Assembly (NCBI GenBank): GCA_007750655.1
Contig: CP036290.1
Span: 4,154,001-4,218,000, forward strand
Origin: Rohdeia mirabilis
GTDB lineage: Bacteria; Planctomycetota; UBA1135; GCA-002686595
DNA length: 64,000 bases
Direction: 5' to 3'
The notes under the pieces are model-generated. The model ran no database searches. It saw nothing but the letters and a program-made list of their open reading frames with translations, and was not told the DNA's origin. This document shows, piece after piece, positions 49,719 to 60,387 of the stretch. Every line of letters begins with the position of its first letter. Positions within the stretch are counted from its first letter, which is position 1. The translations under genes and the position numbers were made by a program.

Positions 49719-50390
49719 ATGGAAACGCCCACCGTGACGTGCATCGAGGTCGAACCGAAGGTCCCTGCGACGCGCGCCGTCATCTGGCTGCACGGACTCG
49801 GTGCGGACGGCCACGACTTCGAACCGATCGTGCCGCTGCTCGGCCTCGACCGCGATCCGGCGACGCGCTTCGTGTTCCCCAACGCGCCCGTGCGCCCGGT
49901 GACCGTGAACGGCGGCATGCAGATGCGCGCCTGGTACGACATCTTCGGGATGGACTTCCACAAGCGCGAGGACACGGAAGGCATCGCGGAGTCCACGCGC
50001 ATCGCCGACGCGTTGATCGCGCGCGAGAACGAGCGCGGCATCGCCACCGAGCACATCGTGTTGGCCGGCTTCAGCCAGGGCGGAGCGATCGCGCTGCACG
50101 CGGGTCTGCGCCACCCAGAGCGTCTGGCCGGCATCGTGGCCCTGTCCACCTACCTGGTGCGCGCGAACACGCTCACGGCCGAGGCGTCGCCGCAGAACCG
50201 CGAGACGCGGATCTTCCAGGGCCACGGCACGCACGACCCGATGGTGGTGTTCGAGCGCGGCACCACGGCGCGCGACACGCTGACCGAAGGCGGCTGGCCG
50301 GTGGAATGGCACCAGTACCGCATGCAGCACAGCGTCGCCCCCGAGGAACTCGACCACATCGGCGACTTCCTGCGGCGCGTGCTGGCCTGA
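49719..50390 (+). CDS. Phospholipase/carboxylesterase (alpha/beta hydrolase, YpfH/APT1-like)
   Basis: The product has 223 residues. 'VIWLHGLGADGHDFEPIVPLL' (oxyanion hole), 'MRAWYDIFGMDF', nucleophile elbow 'VLAGFSQGGAIALHAGL' (GFSQGG), 'FQGHGTHDPMV' (Asp) and a C-terminal His in 'MQHSVAPEELDHIGDFL' make a full triad of the carboxylesterase/acyl-protein-thioesterase family. It cleaves carboxylic or thio-esters in the cytoplasm. The last about 40 codons are repeated seven times, decayed, just downstream. Confidence 0.9.
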   Translation: METPTVTCIEVEPKVPATRAVIWLHGLGADGHDFEPIVPLLGLDRDPATRFVFPNAPVRPVTVNGGMQMRAWYDIFGMDFHKREDTEGIAESTRIADALIARENERGIATEHIVLAGFSQGGAIALHAGLRHPERLAGIVALSTYLVRANTLTAEASPQNRETRIFQGHGTHDPMVVFERGTTARDTLTEGGWPVEWHQYRMQHSVAPEELDHIGDFLRRVLA

Positions 50391-51265
50391 GGAAGCACCG
50401 GCGGGCGTGGCGCGCCGCTGCGGCTCGCGACACCGAGCGGCGCCAGCGGCACCACGGCGTCGCCCCGCCGAGGAACTCGACCGCGCGCCCGCCTTCCTGC
50501 GGCGCCTGTTGGTCCGAAGCAGCACTGGCGGGCGTGGCACACCGCTGCGGCTCGCGGCACCGAGCGGCGCCAGCGGCACCCCGGCGTCGCCCCCGAGGCA
50601 CTCGACCACGCGCCCGCCTTCCTGCGGCGCCAGTTGGTCCGAAGCAGCACTGGCGGGCGTGGCGCGCCGCTGCGGCTCGCGGCACCGAGCGGCGCCAGCG
50701 GCACCACGGCGTCGCCCCCGAGGAACTCGACCACATCGGCGCCTACCTGCGGCGCGTACTGGCCTGAGGAAGCACCGGCGGCCGAGGCGTGCCGCTGCGG
50801 CTCGCGGCACCGAGCGGCGCCATTGGCAGCACAGCCTCGCACCCGAAGAGCTCGACCCGCATCGGCGACGAACTGCGGCGCGTAATGGCCTGAGGAAGCA
50901 CCGGCGGCCGAGGCGTGCCGCTGCGGCTCGCGGCACCGAGCGGCGCCATTGGCAGCACAGCCTCGCACCCGAAGAGCTCGACCCGCATCGGCGACGAACT
51001 GCGGCGCGTAATGGCCTGAGGAAGCACCGGCGGTCGATGCGTGCCGCTGCGACTCGTGGCACCGAGCGGCGCCACTGGCACCGCAGCCTCGCCCCCGAGG
51101 AACTCGACCACATCGGCGACTTCCTCCGGCGCGTGCTGGCCTGAGGAAGCACCGGCGGTCGATGCGTGCCGCTGCGGCTCGCGGCACCGAGCGGCGCCAT
51201 TGGCACCACAGCGTCGCCCCCGAAGAGCTCGACCACAGCGGCGTTCACCTGCGGCGCCTGTTGGC
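50391..51265 (+). repeat. Array of seven decayed tandem copies of the esterase 3' end (period 124-128 bp)
   Basis: Copies start at 50391, 50516, 50641, 50769, 50895, 51021 and 51146. Each resembles the last about 40 codons plus the 'TGAGGAAGCACCGG' tail of the upstream esterase gene. Several can still be read as ...APEELDHIGDFLRRVLA-stop, with substitutions and a deletion of about 14 bp relative to the gene. Some have lost the stop or frame. The same orientation and head-to-tail order indicate repeated tandem duplication followed by decay. Confidence 0.9.
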
Positions 51266-51435
51266 GTGGACGCGCACGGCACGTCCGTCTGGAGCGAGTG
51301 ACGCGCGTGCTGCTCGCCGCTGCACACACGGCATCTCGATGCAGTGCTTGCTGCGAGCCGCCCCCATGAACGCCGAACGGCGCGCCAACCCAGTCGGGTG
51401 GCGCGCCGTTCGGTGCGAGAAGCGAACCGTTCGGC
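51266..51435. other. Spacer between the array and the bL28 gene
   Basis: An AT-neutral stretch with no supported gene. It includes a weak inverted repeat, GAACGGCGCGCCA against TGGCGCGCCGTTC (51369-51381 and 51399-51411), a 13-bp perfect stem with a 17-nt loop, about 25 bp past the bL28 stop on the minus strand. That hairpin is the likely bL28 terminator. Confidence 0.55.
51369..51411 (-). terminator. 13-bp hairpin downstream of bL28
   Basis: GAACGGCGCGCCA (51369-51381) and TGGCGCGCCGTTC (51399-51411) pair perfectly with a 17-nt loop. It lies 25 bp after the bL28 stop on the minus strand. A pronounced T-run is absent, as for the other hairpins in this window. Confidence 0.55.
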
Positions 51436-51738
51436 TCAGCCTTCGGTGCGCTCGGCCTTCGGCTTGCGGGTCGCCTTGACGAGCGGGAAGCGCATGGTCT
51501 TGCCGCCTCGCTCGAGCTCGATCATGCCGCGCTTGATGACGCTCGTCGCGAGCTTGAGGCGCTCGACGGTGCCGTCGGGCATCACGCAGCGAACCGTCTG
51601 CAGGTTCGGCTTGAACGTGCGCTTGGTGTGGCCCGTGGTCTTGAGACCGACGCCGCCCTTCTTCTTGGGCAGACCGCGACGGGCGATGGAGCCACCCGAG
51701 TGGGTGCGCTTGCCGGAGGATTCACAGACGCGGCTCAT
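51436..51738 (-). CDS. rpmB: Ribosomal protein bL28
   Basis: The product has 100 residues. 'MSRVCESSGKRTHSGGSIARRG' and 'GHTKRTFKPNLQTVRCVMPDGTVERLKLATSVIKRGMIEL' are the hallmark N-terminal and central regions of bL28, a component of the large ribosomal subunit. Only the first Cys (Cys5) of the possible zinc-ribbon is obvious, so it is a largely zinc-free form. It is longer than the 78-residue E. coli protein because of a basic C-terminal extension ('VKATRKPKAERTEG'). No other ribosomal gene lies beside it; a lone rpmB is usual in many lineages. Confidence 0.95.
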   Translation of the reverse strand: MSRVCESSGKRTHSGGSIARRGLPKKKGGVGLKTTGHTKRTFKPNLQTVRCVMPDGTVERLKLATSVIKRGMIELERGGKTMRFPLVKATRKPKAERTEG

Positions 51739-52039
51739 GGTCGATTGGTCGTTCAGGGGCTCGGGTCGGAGCCAGGTTGGACACGCCGGGGGCCGGGTCG
51801 GCCGGGCGATTCGGCCGCAGAAGGTAGCAGCGCGCTCGGGCGGCGGCCAGACCCCAGGGGCAGAAGTGAACGGGCGCGGGGCGGTGAGGCGCGGCCGGAC
51901 GGCTGATCGTCGGCGCGCTGGCCCCTGAGCTGGACGGGAATCTGCCGGGCGGGCGCGACCCCACCCGTCGGGGCGCCCGAACCGAGCCCCCGGCGCTCCG
52001 ATGGCGACGCGGAGGCCCGCTGGGCGCAGAATGCCCGCC
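51739..52039. other. Divergent intergenic region upstream of bL28 and the peptidase
   Basis: This 301-bp region must hold the bL28 promoter (leftward) and the peptidase promoter (rightward). It is GC-rich. Short palindromes such as GGGGCGCCC occur but I see no convincing promoter boxes. Confidence 0.35.
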
Positions 52040-54544
<2,505 letters not shown>

Positions 54545-54548
54545 GCCC

Positions 54549-56195
54549 ATGCTGCTCCCCTTCCTGTTGATCTCGCTGGGCGTCTTCGCCGCCGTCGGCC
54601 TCGCGTCGCTGGCCTGGGCGCCGGCCGCCTGGCTGTTCGTGCTCGTCGTGCCGCTCTTCGTCCTGGGGATGTGGGACGCGCTGCAGACGCGCAAGGCGGT
54701 GCTGCGGAACTTCCCGGTCATCGGGCACTTCCGCTATCTGTTCGAGATGATCCGGCCCGAGATCAACCAGTACTTCGTCGAGTCGGAGACCGACGGGCGG
54801 CCGATCGACCGCGAACGGCGCTCGATCGTCTACCAGCGCGCGAAGGGCGTGCTCGACACGTTGCCGTTCGGCACGTTGCGCGAGGTCTACGACCCGGGGT
54901 ACGAGTGGCTCGACCACTCGCTCGCCGCGCACCACGGCAGCGTGGTGGAGCCGCGCATCACGATCGGTGGACCGGACTGCAAGCAGCCCTACTCCGCGTC
55001 GCTGCTCAACATCAGCGCGATGAGCTACGGATCCTTGTCGGGCGCCGCGATCCGCGCGCTCAACGGCGGCGCGAAGGCCGGCGGCTTCTTCCACAACACG
55101 GGCGAGGGGGGCGTCAGCCCGCACCACCTGGGCCCCGGCGGCGACATCTGCTACCAGGTGGGGACGGGCTACTTCGGCAGCCGCGGAGCCGACGGGACGT
55201 TCGACCCGGACGCGTTCGCGAGGACCGCGTCGCAGCCGGCCATCAAACTGATCGAACTGAAGCTCAGTCAGGGCGCCAAGCCGGGACACGGCGGCATCCT
55301 GCCCGCGGCCAAGATCACCGACGAGATCTCGGCGATCCGCGGCGTGCCGAAGGGCGCCGACGTGCTGTCACCGCCGTCGCACAGCGCGTTCGACGGCCCG
55401 CGCGGACTGGTTCGCTTCATCGCACGCCTGCGCGACCTGTCGGGCGGCAAACCGGTCGGCTTCAAGCTGTGCGTCGGGCACCCGGCCGAGTTCGTGGCCA
55501 TCTGCAAGGCGATGGTCGAGACGAACATCACGCCCGACTTCATCAGCGTCGACGGTGGCGAGGGCGGCACGGGCGCGGCGCCGCTCGAGTTCTCCAACTC
55601 GGTCGGTTCGCCGCTGACGGACGGCCTGGTCCTGGTGCACAACGCGCTGGTCGGATTCGGCCTGCGCGAGCGCATCAAGATCATCGCCAGCGGCAAGGTC
55701 ATCACGGCGTTCCAGATGGCTCAACGACTGGCCGCCGGTGCGGACATCATCAACTCGGCGCGCGGCTTCATGCTGAGCCTGGGTTGCATCCAGGCGCGGC
55801 GCTGCAACTCGAACCACTGTCCGGTCGGCGTCGCGACGCAGGATCCGGGGCTCGAGCGCGGACTGGTCGTCGCGGACAAGCAGGTGCGCGTCGAACGCTG
55901 GCACCGCGAGACGGTCGAAGCCCTGTGCGAACTGCTCGGCGCCGCCGGGATCGAACACCCCGACCACCTGCGTCCCCACCACATCCACCGCCGGCTCTCG
56001 CACGACCGCCACGCGACCTACGCCGAGATCTACGAGTGGCTCGAACCGGGCCAGTTGCTGAAGTCGCCGCACCCCGAGCGTTGGGCCACGTGGATGGCGA
56101 CGTCCTCGGCCGACTCGTTCGTCCCGGCGCCGATCGGGACCTGGAAGGGCAAGGAAGGCGACCCGGAGGCCGAGATCGAGCTGGCCGCCAACTGA
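54549..56195 (+). CDS. FMN-binding glutamate synthase-family protein (GltB-like), membrane-anchored
   Basis: The product has 548 residues, starting 4 bp after the peptidase stop. An N-terminal membrane segment (about 3-43) precedes the glutamate-synthase FMN barrel: 'MSYGSLSGAAIRALNGGAKAGGFFHNTGEGGVSPHHL', 'KPGHGGILPAAKITDEISAIRGVP', 'FISVDGGEGGTGAAPLEFSNSVG', 'IIASGKVITAFQMAQRLAAGADIINSARGFMLSLGCIQARRCNSNHCPVGVATQDP'. The Cys cluster C-x5-C-x4-C-type ('LGCIQARRCNSNHCPVG') is the 3Fe-4S site of GltS. Such stand-alone proteins have an unknown acceptor and are not the normal GOGAT. It is convergent with oxyR, 18 bp apart. Confidence 0.87.
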   Translation: MLLPFLLISLGVFAAVGLASLAWAPAAWLFVLVVPLFVLGMWDALQTRKAVLRNFPVIGHFRYLFEMIRPEINQYFVESETDGRPIDRERRSIVYQRAKGVLDTLPFGTLREVYDPGYEWLDHSLAAHHGSVVEPRITIGGPDCKQPYSASLLNISAMSYGSLSGAAIRALNGGAKAGGFFHNTGEGGVSPHHLGPGGDICYQVGTGYFGSRGADGTFDPDAFARTASQPAIKLIELKLSQGAKPGHGGILPAAKITDEISAIRGVPKGADVLSPPSHSAFDGPRGLVRFIARLRDLSGGKPVGFKLCVGHPAEFVAICKAMVETNITPDFISVDGGEGGTGAAPLEFSNSVGSPLTDGLVLVHNALVGFGLRERIKIIASGKVITAFQMAQRLAAGADIINSARGFMLSLGCIQARRCNSNHCPVGVATQDPGLERGLVVADKQVRVERWHRETVEALCELLGAAGIEHPDHLRPHHIHRRLSHDRHATYAEIYEWLEPGQLLKSPHPERWATWMATSSADSFVPAPIGTWKGKEGDPEAEIELAAN

Positions 56196-56213
56196 CGGCG
56201 CGAGGGCGGCGCG

Positions 56214-57119
56214 CTACTTCGGCTGTCCAGCGTCGTACAGCTGGACGATCTCCTCGCCGAGCTGCTTGAACTCGTCCGCGCGCGAGCTGCCCTTGCGCCA
56301 CACCAGTCCGATCTGGCGGTGCGGAACGGGCTCGGCGAACGGGCGCACGCGGACGCCGCTGCCTTCGCGCGCTTCGACGCCGATCGCCAGCTCGGGCAAC
56401 AGCGTGAGGCCGAGTCCGCCGGACACCATCTGCGACAGGGTGCCGAGACTGGTCGCGCGCACGCGCATGGACTCGCTCGCGCCGCTGCGTCCACAGATGG
56501 CGAGCGCCTGGTCGCGCAGGCAGTGCCCGTCCTCGAGCAGCAACACCTCTTGATCGCGCAGGTCGTCCTCGGTCACGGCCTTGTGGTCGAGCAGTTCGTG
56601 CTCCTCCGGCAGCGCCAGCCAGAAGTCGTCGTGGAACAGGAGCTGGCTGTCGAAGTCGCCGCTGACGGGCAGCGCCAGCATCAGCACGTCGAGCTCGCCC
56701 GCGTTGAGGCGCTCGACGAGCACGTTCGTGAACTCCTCGCGCAGGAAGAGCCGCAGCTTGGGTCGCGTCTCGCGCAGGCCCGGGAGCACGCGCGGCAACA
56801 GGTACGGCGCGACCGTGGGGATGACGCCCATGCGCAGGTCGCCGGTGAGCGGCTCGGTCGCCGCGCGCGCCGAGTCGGCCAGACCGTCCACCTGGTCGAG
56901 GACCTGTCGCGCGTGGGCGACGGCCTCGCGCCCGGCCGAGGTCAGGAGGACCCGGCGGCGGTTGCGCTCGAAGAGTTGGATCCCGAGCAGTTGCTCGAGC
57001 TGCTGGATCTGGGCCGAGAGGGCCGGCTGGGTCACCGAGCAGTTCTGGGCGGCCTTGCGGAAGTGGAGCGTCTCGGCGACGGCGACGAGGTACTCGAGCT
57101 GGCGGATGGAGGGGCGCAT
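56214..57119 (-). CDS. oxyR: OxyR, H2O2-sensing LysR-type regulator
   Basis: The product has 301 residues. The LysR winged-helix N-terminus ('MRPSIRQLEYLVAVAETLHFRKAAQNCSVTQPALSAQIQQLE') is followed by the effector domain with 'LLEDGHCLRDQALAICG': Cys200 and Cys209 stand exactly 9 apart in the same LEDGHCLRDQ context as E. coli C199 and C208, the disulfide pair that senses peroxide. An OxyR role is therefore well supported. No catalase or peroxiredoxin gene lies beside it in the window. The ATG lies about 50 bp from an AT-rich patch with CTATCAC and CAATCACC, a possible autoregulatory site. Confidence 0.93.
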   Translation of the reverse strand: MRPSIRQLEYLVAVAETLHFRKAAQNCSVTQPALSAQIQQLEQLLGIQLFERNRRRVLLTSAGREAVAHARQVLDQVDGLADSARAATEPLTGDLRMGVIPTVAPYLLPRVLPGLRETRPKLRLFLREEFTNVLVERLNAGELDVLMLALPVSGDFDSQLLFHDDFWLALPEEHELLDHKAVTEDDLRDQEVLLLEDGHCLRDQALAICGRSGASESMRVRATSLGTLSQMVSGGLGLTLLPELAIGVEAREGSGVRVRPFAEPVPHRQIGLVWRKGSSRADEFKQLGEEIVQLYDAGQPK

Positions 57120-57432
57120 GGGGGAAAGGTAGGCTGGCTATCACAGACCTGCAACCAATCACCCTGATCGATCAGAGAGGCGGCGGGGAGCCGCTCCGTG
57201 GGGCTCGGGGCCCCCTGGCGGCTCCAGGCGTGTCCGAGCGCCGAGCGAACCGAGGAGTCCCCCGCCCCCCCCGGCACGCCCGCCCCGGGGGCTAGGACCA
57301 GCGCGAGGTGCCGACGGTGGCGGATTCCCGCGCAAATCCGCCGACGGGGCCGACCCGCCCCCGACGAAACGGGGCCCGGCGGCCTCTCGACCGCCGGGCC
57401 CCGTCGGGACGTCCGTGGAGTCCGCGAGGGTC
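57120..57432. other. Intergenic region between oxyR and the VWA protein gene
   Basis: This 313-bp region is the promoter region of leftward oxyR and the 3' region of the leftward VWA gene. An AT-richer patch (about 57135-57175, with CTATCACAG and CCAATCACCC) is the likely oxyR promoter/operator. A smaller hairpin GGCGGATT...AATCCGCC (57319-57342) lies near the larger terminator hairpin. Confidence 0.45.
57369..57404 (-). terminator. 14-bp GC hairpin downstream of the VWA gene
   Basis: ACGGGGCCCGGCGG (57369-57382) and its exact complement (57391-57404) surround the 8-nt loop CCTCTCGA. It begins about 29 bp past the VWA stop on the minus strand and is followed by TTTCG, so it is a plausible intrinsic terminator. 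Confidence 0.6.
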
Positions 57433-58851
57433 TCACATGCCGACGACGTCGAAGCGCACTTCGAAGCTGTCGCCGAGGCCGGCCGAGCCGTCGAACCAGC
57501 TGAAGATGCCCGCGGCGTTGCCGTAGGCCTCGCTGCTCCCGCCCAAGGTCACGCGCACGCCGTTCGACATCTGCACGGCGTTCGTCGGGAACGCCGCCTC
57601 GTTGTGCATCGCGACCTGGAAGTAGACGTCGAGACCAGCGAGCTCGGGCACCGCCGGGATCTGGAAGGTCGGGACCACCGACTCGGTCACGTTGAACGTG
57701 ACCAACGGTTGCACCAGCAGCTTGTCGGTGTCGTTCTGGAACAGGAGTTTGTTCTTCGCGGCGAGCCCGACGAACAGCTGGCACATGGTCTTCGTCACCT
57801 GCTTGGTCGCGGTCACCTGGGTGCCGTCGGCCGCCGTGGCCGTGGCCTCGACGACGTTGATGCCGAGCAGGTCGAGCTCCTGCAGGATCTCGACGTCGTT
57901 CAGACACAGCTCCAGCGCCTCGGGACCGTTCGCCGTCAGAACTTGGTTGCCGTTGACCGAGACGACGATGCTCTCGATCGACGTGCTGCCTGCGTTCGGC
58001 AGCACGGTGGTCAGGTCACCAGGATCGGCGACGTTCGTGCACGTCCCGCCCGACACCTCCGCGAGACGGTCGAGGATCTGGCCGGGAGCACAGAGGTCGC
58101 CCGGTCCGATGCCGAACGTGTTGATGCGGACGCCGTACTGGTTCACCAGAACGTTGTTCGCGAGGTTCTCCAGGAAGTTCACGCTGGTGCTGCCTGCACC
58201 ATTGGGCTGGCCGTCGGAGATGAAGAACATCAGGTTCACCTCGCCCGGAGCCTGGAGCGCGAAGGCTCCGGCAGCAACGTTGATCGCCGCCTGGTAGTTG
58301 GTCAGGGGTCCGACGTCGAGAGGCGTGAACTGACCGACGATCCCGTTCGAATCCATGGAGCGCAGGACTGTCTCGAACTGGTTCGGAGTGCCGAGGTCCG
58401 GGGGAGAGATCCACACTTGGGTGCCCGCCGCAGGATCCAGGTCGCAGGTCGCTGCGCTCACTCCGAAAGCGACGATTCCGAGATCGACGTTGTCGTTCGA
58501 ACCGAGCGACTCGGCGAGGCTGACGAGGCCTTCGATCGCCGCGTCGATGCGCTGGTTGTTGATGCCGTCCCCGTTGGCGTCGCCGAGGCCCCCGCCGGGG
58601 ATGTTCTGCCCCATCGACCCGGACAGGTCCACGACGAACAGCACGTTGACGTTCAGGTCGGCGGCCGGACCGAGCGTGGCGCAGGCGTCCACGGTGAACG
58701 AAGTGGCGCCCTCGTTCAGGACGTCGTCACAGCTGATCTCGACGGTGAGCTGTTGACCGGTGTTGGTGATGCCCGAGTTGGGGTTCTGGGCGAGAGCAAC
58801 GGGACTGAGCAGCAACGTGCCGAGTCCCGCGGACAGTGCGATCGAACGCAT
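57433..58851 (-). CDS. Secreted von Willebrand factor A (VWA) domain protein
   Basis: The product has 472 residues. A signal peptide ends LAQNP. The VWA domain carries an intact MIDAS D75-x-S77-x-S79 ('FVVDLSGSM'), and an insertion 'GLGDANGDGINNQRID' of Ca-binding (EF/thrombospondin-3-like DxNxDG) type, followed by 'FFISDGQPNGAGS' (a MIDAS-associated Asp). The second half is beta-rich, probably an adhesion or anchoring domain, ending 'GNAAGIFSWFDGSAGLGDSFEVRFDVVGM'. It is probably an extracellular adhesion or matrix protein. It stands alone. The start at 58851 is chosen because the signal peptide follows it. Confidence 0.82.
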   Translation of the reverse strand: MRSIALSAGLGTLLLSPVALAQNPNSGITNTGQQLTVEISCDDVLNEGATSFTVDACATLGPAADLNVNVLFVVDLSGSMGQNIPGGGLGDANGDGINNQRIDAAIEGLVSLAESLGSNDNVDLGIVAFGVSAATCDLDPAAGTQVWISPPDLGTPNQFETVLRSMDSNGIVGQFTPLDVGPLTNYQAAINVAAGAFALQAPGEVNLMFFISDGQPNGAGSTSVNFLENLANNVLVNQYGVRINTFGIGPGDLCAPGQILDRLAEVSGGTCTNVADPGDLTTVLPNAGSTSIESIVVSVNGNQVLTANGPEALELCLNDVEILQELDLLGINVVEATATAADGTQVTATKQVTKTMCQLFVGLAAKNKLLFQNDTDKLLVQPLVTFNVTESVVPTFQIPAVPELAGLDVYFQVAMHNEAAFPTNAVQMSNGVRVTLGGSSEAYGNAAGIFSWFDGSAGLGDSFEVRFDVVGM

Positions 58852-59096
58852 GAGCAGATTCCGGGGGGAAGTGCTCGCCTCCTCTTTCTGGGGGGTGCCG
58901 GGGAGATCGCGTGGACGGGCAGGGAGCGCGGCGAGCAACGCCCCGGGTCCACGTGGCGGCGAGCGAGGATCCTAGCCTCCACCCGTCATCGCGGGGCGAT
59001 TCCAACCTCGGCCGCTCCCAGCAACCGCCCCGAGCGCCGTGCTCCGCCCGCGCGCGAGCCCGAGCCCCGGCGCACCGACCTCAGCGCGCACCGACC

Positions 59097-59534
59097 TCAG
59101 CGCGCGTCGCCCGCGGCCGGCTCGACCTCGGCCGGACGCGCGAACAGGCTCAGCACGAGCCAGGCGGCGCACAGGCCGGCGCCGACGAACAACCAGGTCC
59201 CGTGGTCGCGCAGGCCGCCGGTCACCATCGGCGCGCCGGCCAGGAGGAAGAAGACGCGCAGGCCCCACAGGCCCAGTCGCTGCCCACCGGCCGCCATCAG
59301 GGACAGTGCCCCGGCGGCGAGCGACGCGGTCCACAGCCAACCCGCTCCACCGATCGCCGCGGGACGGTCGCCAGCGACGACCAGCGTCCAGAGCGAGAAG
59401 CCCGCCAGCACCACGGCCGCCAGCACCCCGCCCGCCACCGACACCTGCCACATGAGCGGGTGCCGAACACGCGGCGCGGGCTCGTCGGGGAGCGTCTCGC
59501 CGGTCTTCGGATCGTGGGTGGCCGCGTGATTCAC
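59097..59534 (-). CDS. Small membrane protein, four segments, unknown function
   Basis: The product has 145 residues. A hydrophilic start ('MNHAATHDPKTGETLPDEPAPRVRHPL') is followed by about four hydrophobic segments ('VSVAGGVLAAVVLAGFSLWTLVV', 'GAGWLWTASLAAGALSLMAAG', 'GLRVFFLLAGAPMVTGG', 'GTWLFVGAGLCAAWLVLSLF'). No family is recognised. It is divergent from the AlbA_2 gene with a 49-bp gap. Confidence 0.65.
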   Translation of the reverse strand: MNHAATHDPKTGETLPDEPAPRVRHPLMWQVSVAGGVLAAVVLAGFSLWTLVVAGDRPAAIGGAGWLWTASLAAGALSLMAAGGQRLGLWGLRVFFLLAGAPMVTGGLRDHGTWLFVGAGLCAAWLVLSLFARPAEVEPAAGDAR

Positions 59535-59583
59535 GAAGGGGCTATCGGCCCGGGACGGCCGCCGCCTTTACGTTGGCTGGCCC

Positions 59584-60324
59584 ATGGCGCCTTCCTCCAC
59601 GGCCGGACCGGCCCCCGACTTCGGCGAGCGGCGCGGCGAGCAGCCCGACGGGTCACCCTGCGGTCCCCGCCCCGATCTCGCGCTCGGCCAGGAGGTCCGG
59701 AACCGGATCGCGTCCGGCGAAGGGCGCCGGCTGGAGCTGAAGCGCGGACTCCCCACCCACGGCAAGGTGGCTCGGACCCTCGGCGCCTTCGCGAACGGCG
59801 TCGGCGGGCTGTTCGTCGTCGGCGCCGAGGACGACCTGACGCTGGTCGGTGTGCCGGACCCCGGAGCCACCCTGGCCGAGCTCGCGACCGTGCTGCGGGA
59901 CGACCTGCGCCCGACGCCCCGCGCGCGGACCTGGATCGAGTTGGTGCCGAACGGGTCGGGTCGCGACGTGGCGCTGGTCCTCGCGTGGGTGCCCCGGTCC
60001 GAACACCTGCCCCACCGCGCGCGCCAGAGCGACGGACAGTGGGAGATCTGCGAGCGACTGGCCGCGTCGACGCGCCGCTGCGAGCCGTCGGCGCTCGAGG
60101 CCGAACGGGCGCGCACGGCCCCGCTCGACGCGGACGAGCAGCGCGTGCTCGCGTGGATCGAGCGCTGCACCCGGGCCGCTCGACCGGCGCGGACGACGAC
60201 CGCGCGCGTGGCCCGCGCGACGGGGCTCGCGCGCTCGCGGCTGAGGCGCGCGCTGCACCGACTCGAGGCCGGCGGTTGGATCTTCGGCTGGGGCGCGGGC
60301 GACGTCCGACGCCGCAGTTGCTGA
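59584..60324 (+). CDS. AlbA_2/Schlafen-like domain protein
   Basis: The product has 246 residues. After a low-complexity N-terminus, 'EGRRLELKRGLPTHGKVARTLGAFANGVGGLFVVGAEDDLTLVGVPD' is the AlbA_2 (Slfn, formerly 'AAA-4') signature: E-x-x-x-L-E-K...FAN-GxGG. The C-terminal 60 residues ('DEQRVLAWIERCTRAARPARTTTARVARATGLARSRLRRALHRLEAGGWIFGW') form a winged-helix DNA-binding domain. Such proteins are transcription factors or nucleic-acid-binding accessory factors. It may not bind ATP. Confidence 0.78.
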   Translation: MAPSSTAGPAPDFGERRGEQPDGSPCGPRPDLALGQEVRNRIASGEGRRLELKRGLPTHGKVARTLGAFANGVGGLFVVGAEDDLTLVGVPDPGATLAELATVLRDDLRPTPRARTWIELVPNGSGRDVALVLAWVPRSEHLPHRARQSDGQWEICERLAASTRRCEPSALEAERARTAPLDADEQRVLAWIERCTRAARPARTTTARVARATGLARSRLRRALHRLEAGGWIFGWGAGDVRRRSC

Positions 60325-60387
60325 GAGAGGATCGCGGCCCCGCTCGGTAGGGTGCGCGCCCGGCGGCCGCGCGCCCCGGCCGCTCCC

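Noticed and set aside
50407-51144. A 245-residue frame through the repeat array
   Set aside because: It exists only because some units are 126 bp apart; other units shift frame, and the peptide is just repeats of the esterase tail.
50391-51265. The array as a CRISPR
   Set aside because: Units are 124-128 bp, contiguous, and homologous to the adjacent gene; no cas gene nearby.
47505-51329. A 1274-residue frame giving the helicase a 596-residue N-terminus
   Set aside because: The extension runs antisense through the esterase gene and its repeat array; the helicase Q-motif starts just after 49541.
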